Positions 5,136 to 5,642 of a stretch of 5,642 bases of DNA are shown one piece after another. Both the position numbers and the translations under genes were made by a program. The stretch spans positions 1 to 5,642 of the forward strand of contig CAZUZF010000041.1 in assembly GCA_964624955.1 (NCBI GenBank), in the 5' to 3' direction. Positions within the stretch are counted from its first letter, which is position 1; each line of letters begins with the position of its first letter. This DNA is from JACQHJ01 sp964624955 (GTDB taxonomy: Bacteria > Patescibacteriota > Microgenomatia > Levybacterales > UBA12049). The notes below the pieces were generated by a model that was not told the DNA's origin, searched no databases, and saw only the letters and a program-made list of their open reading frames with translations.

Positions 5136-5486
5136 ATGGATAACAGTAGATTTAAACAATTAGTCTCAGAGGCTTTAGGCTCACTTCCTAAAGAATTTGC
5201 CCAGAAACTAAATAACGTTGCAGTTGTTGTTGAAGATTTCCCAACTACATACCAGCTTAAGAAATCTGGTCTTGCCCCTTGGGCTTTGTTATTTGGTCTT
5301 TATGAAGGTGTTCCGCAGACAAAAAGAGGAATATATTACAGCCATATTCCTGATAAAATTACAATCTTTAAAAATTCAATTGAGAAAGTTGCAAAAAGTA
5401 AGGAAGAAATAAAAGCACAAATTAGAGCAACTGTTATTCACGAGATTGGACATCATTTCGGATTGTCAGATGAACAGCTAAAGTGA
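5136..5486 (+). CDS. Small zincin-like metallopeptidase family protein
   Basis: This 116-residue protein matches the minimal zincin family of about 115-130 residues found widely in bacteria (the group often annotated as metallopeptidase family protein, Pfam Zincin_1 as I recall). The zinc motif is HEIGHHFGLSD at 102-112: H102 and H106 are ligands, E103 the catalytic base, and D112 fits the third-ligand position of HExxHxxGxxD. Other family landmarks are LLFGLYEGVP at 51-60 followed by RG, IPDKITIFKNSIEKVAKS at 71-88, and the helix EEIKAQIRATVIHE at 90-103. The start is set by the extended -10 box 10 nt upstream. The protein ends four residues after D112, slightly shorter than many relatives, but the active site is complete. 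No signal peptide or membrane helix is present, so it should be cytoplasmic. The physiological substrate of this family is not known to me. Confidence 0.9.
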   Translation: MDNSRFKQLVSEALGSLPKEFAQKLNNVAVVVEDFPTTYQLKKSGLAPWALLFGLYEGVPQTKRGIYYSHIPDKITIFKNSIEKVAKSKEEIKAQIRATVIHEIGHHFGLSDEQLK

Positions 5487-5553
5487 CACTTATTATTTTA
5501 TTGTTGACTTAAGACTGAACTCTAATTGCTTTTCCTATACAATTTTCTACAGT

Positions 5554-5575
5554 ATTAATACTTAATTAATACTTA
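5554..5575 (+). repeat. Exact 11-bp tandem duplication
   Basis: ATTAATACTTA occurs twice in direct tandem (5554-5564 and 5565-5575). The first copy overlaps a 12-bp perfect palindrome AGTATTAATACT (5551-5562). On the - strand the duplication contains the stop codon of the gene entering from the right edge. It looks like a slippage-type event; an operator-like role for the palindrome cannot be excluded. Confidence 0.8.
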
Positions 5576-5642
5576 CAAATTTTGTTAAAACCGCATCGAT
5601 GTCTGCATTGGTTAACTGTGACGGTATGCCAATAATTCCAGG
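5562..5642 (-). CDS. C-terminal end of a convergent gene (partial)
   Basis: Read on the - strand from the window edge, an open frame gives PGIIGIPSQLTNADIDAVLT followed by KFVSIN and a TAA at 5564-5562. Its composition is protein-like (a beta-like start, then an acidic amphipathic helix, LTNADIDAVLTKFV), and its orientation would make it convergent with the metallopeptidase gene, whose stop is 75 nt away. Only 26 residues are visible, so no family can be assigned. Its stop codon is created inside the 11-bp tandem duplication. With one repeat unit removed, the frame would run on for 14 more codons, so the true C-terminus may once have been longer. Confidence 0.45.
   Translation of the reverse strand, partial: PGIIGIPSQLTNADIDAVLTKFVSIN

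Noticed and set aside
5218..5412. Alternative-frame open reading frame within the metallopeptidase gene
   Set aside because: The overlapping frame carries the HExxH motif and family landmarks, so this is a shadow.
5484..5486. TGA read as glycine (Gracilibacteria-type code)
   Set aside because: The metallopeptidase ends where its family ends, no gene has internal TGA codons, and other stops are ordinary.
5504..5541. TTGACT (5504-5509) with TATACA (5536-5541) as a + strand promoter
   Set aside because: The spacing is 26 nt, far outside the working range, and no start codon follows on the + strand.

Overview
The window is AT-rich (roughly one third G+C by eye) and densely packed with short genes, almost all on the + strand. 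No start codon has a convincing Shine-Dalgarno sequence. Instead, six of the eight + strand start sites have a perfect TATAAT -10 box ending only 6-12 nt before the ATG, so most transcripts here should be leaderless or nearly so. Together with the many small unrecognised proteins and the compact layout, this suggests a Patescibacteria/CPR-type bacterium, perhaps Microgenomates-like. That placement is an inference from style, not from a marker gene. The standard stop codons behave normally, and I see no evidence for a UGA-recoded code.

Region 1 (about 35-786) holds a promoter and a phosphoribosyltransferase-like gene cut in two by one in-frame TAA at 358-360. The frame before and after the stop is the same, and the protein sequence reads on smoothly. 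Regions 2 and 3 (818-1250 and 1262-1597) are two single-gene cassettes for small proteins of unknown function, each with its own -10 box 6 nt from the ATG.

Region 4 (1598-3566) is the most interesting. A strong promoter (TAGACA, 17-nt spacer, TGA-TATAAT) starts a 22-codon leader ORF at or next to the predicted transcription start. A near-perfect intrinsic terminator follows, only 11 nt before the next gene. Three overlapping pairings in the leader (1:2, 2:3 and 3:4) give the layout of a classical transcription attenuator. Downstream lie a two-gene operon: an unrecognised 216-aa protein and, 2 nt after it, a PLP-dependent threonine synthase-like enzyme. The pair probably acts in one pathway, controlled by the attenuator.

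Region 5 (3568-5109) is a 500-aa protein with at least two LuxR-type helix-turn-helix units and one or two further HTH-like segments, with no recognisable sensor domain. Region 6 (5117-5486) encodes a small HExxHxxGxxD zinc metallopeptidase. The right end (5562-5642) appears to be the C-terminus of a convergent - strand gene, whose stop lies in an exact 11-bp tandem duplication. The gap at 5487-5561 holds nothing else I can support.
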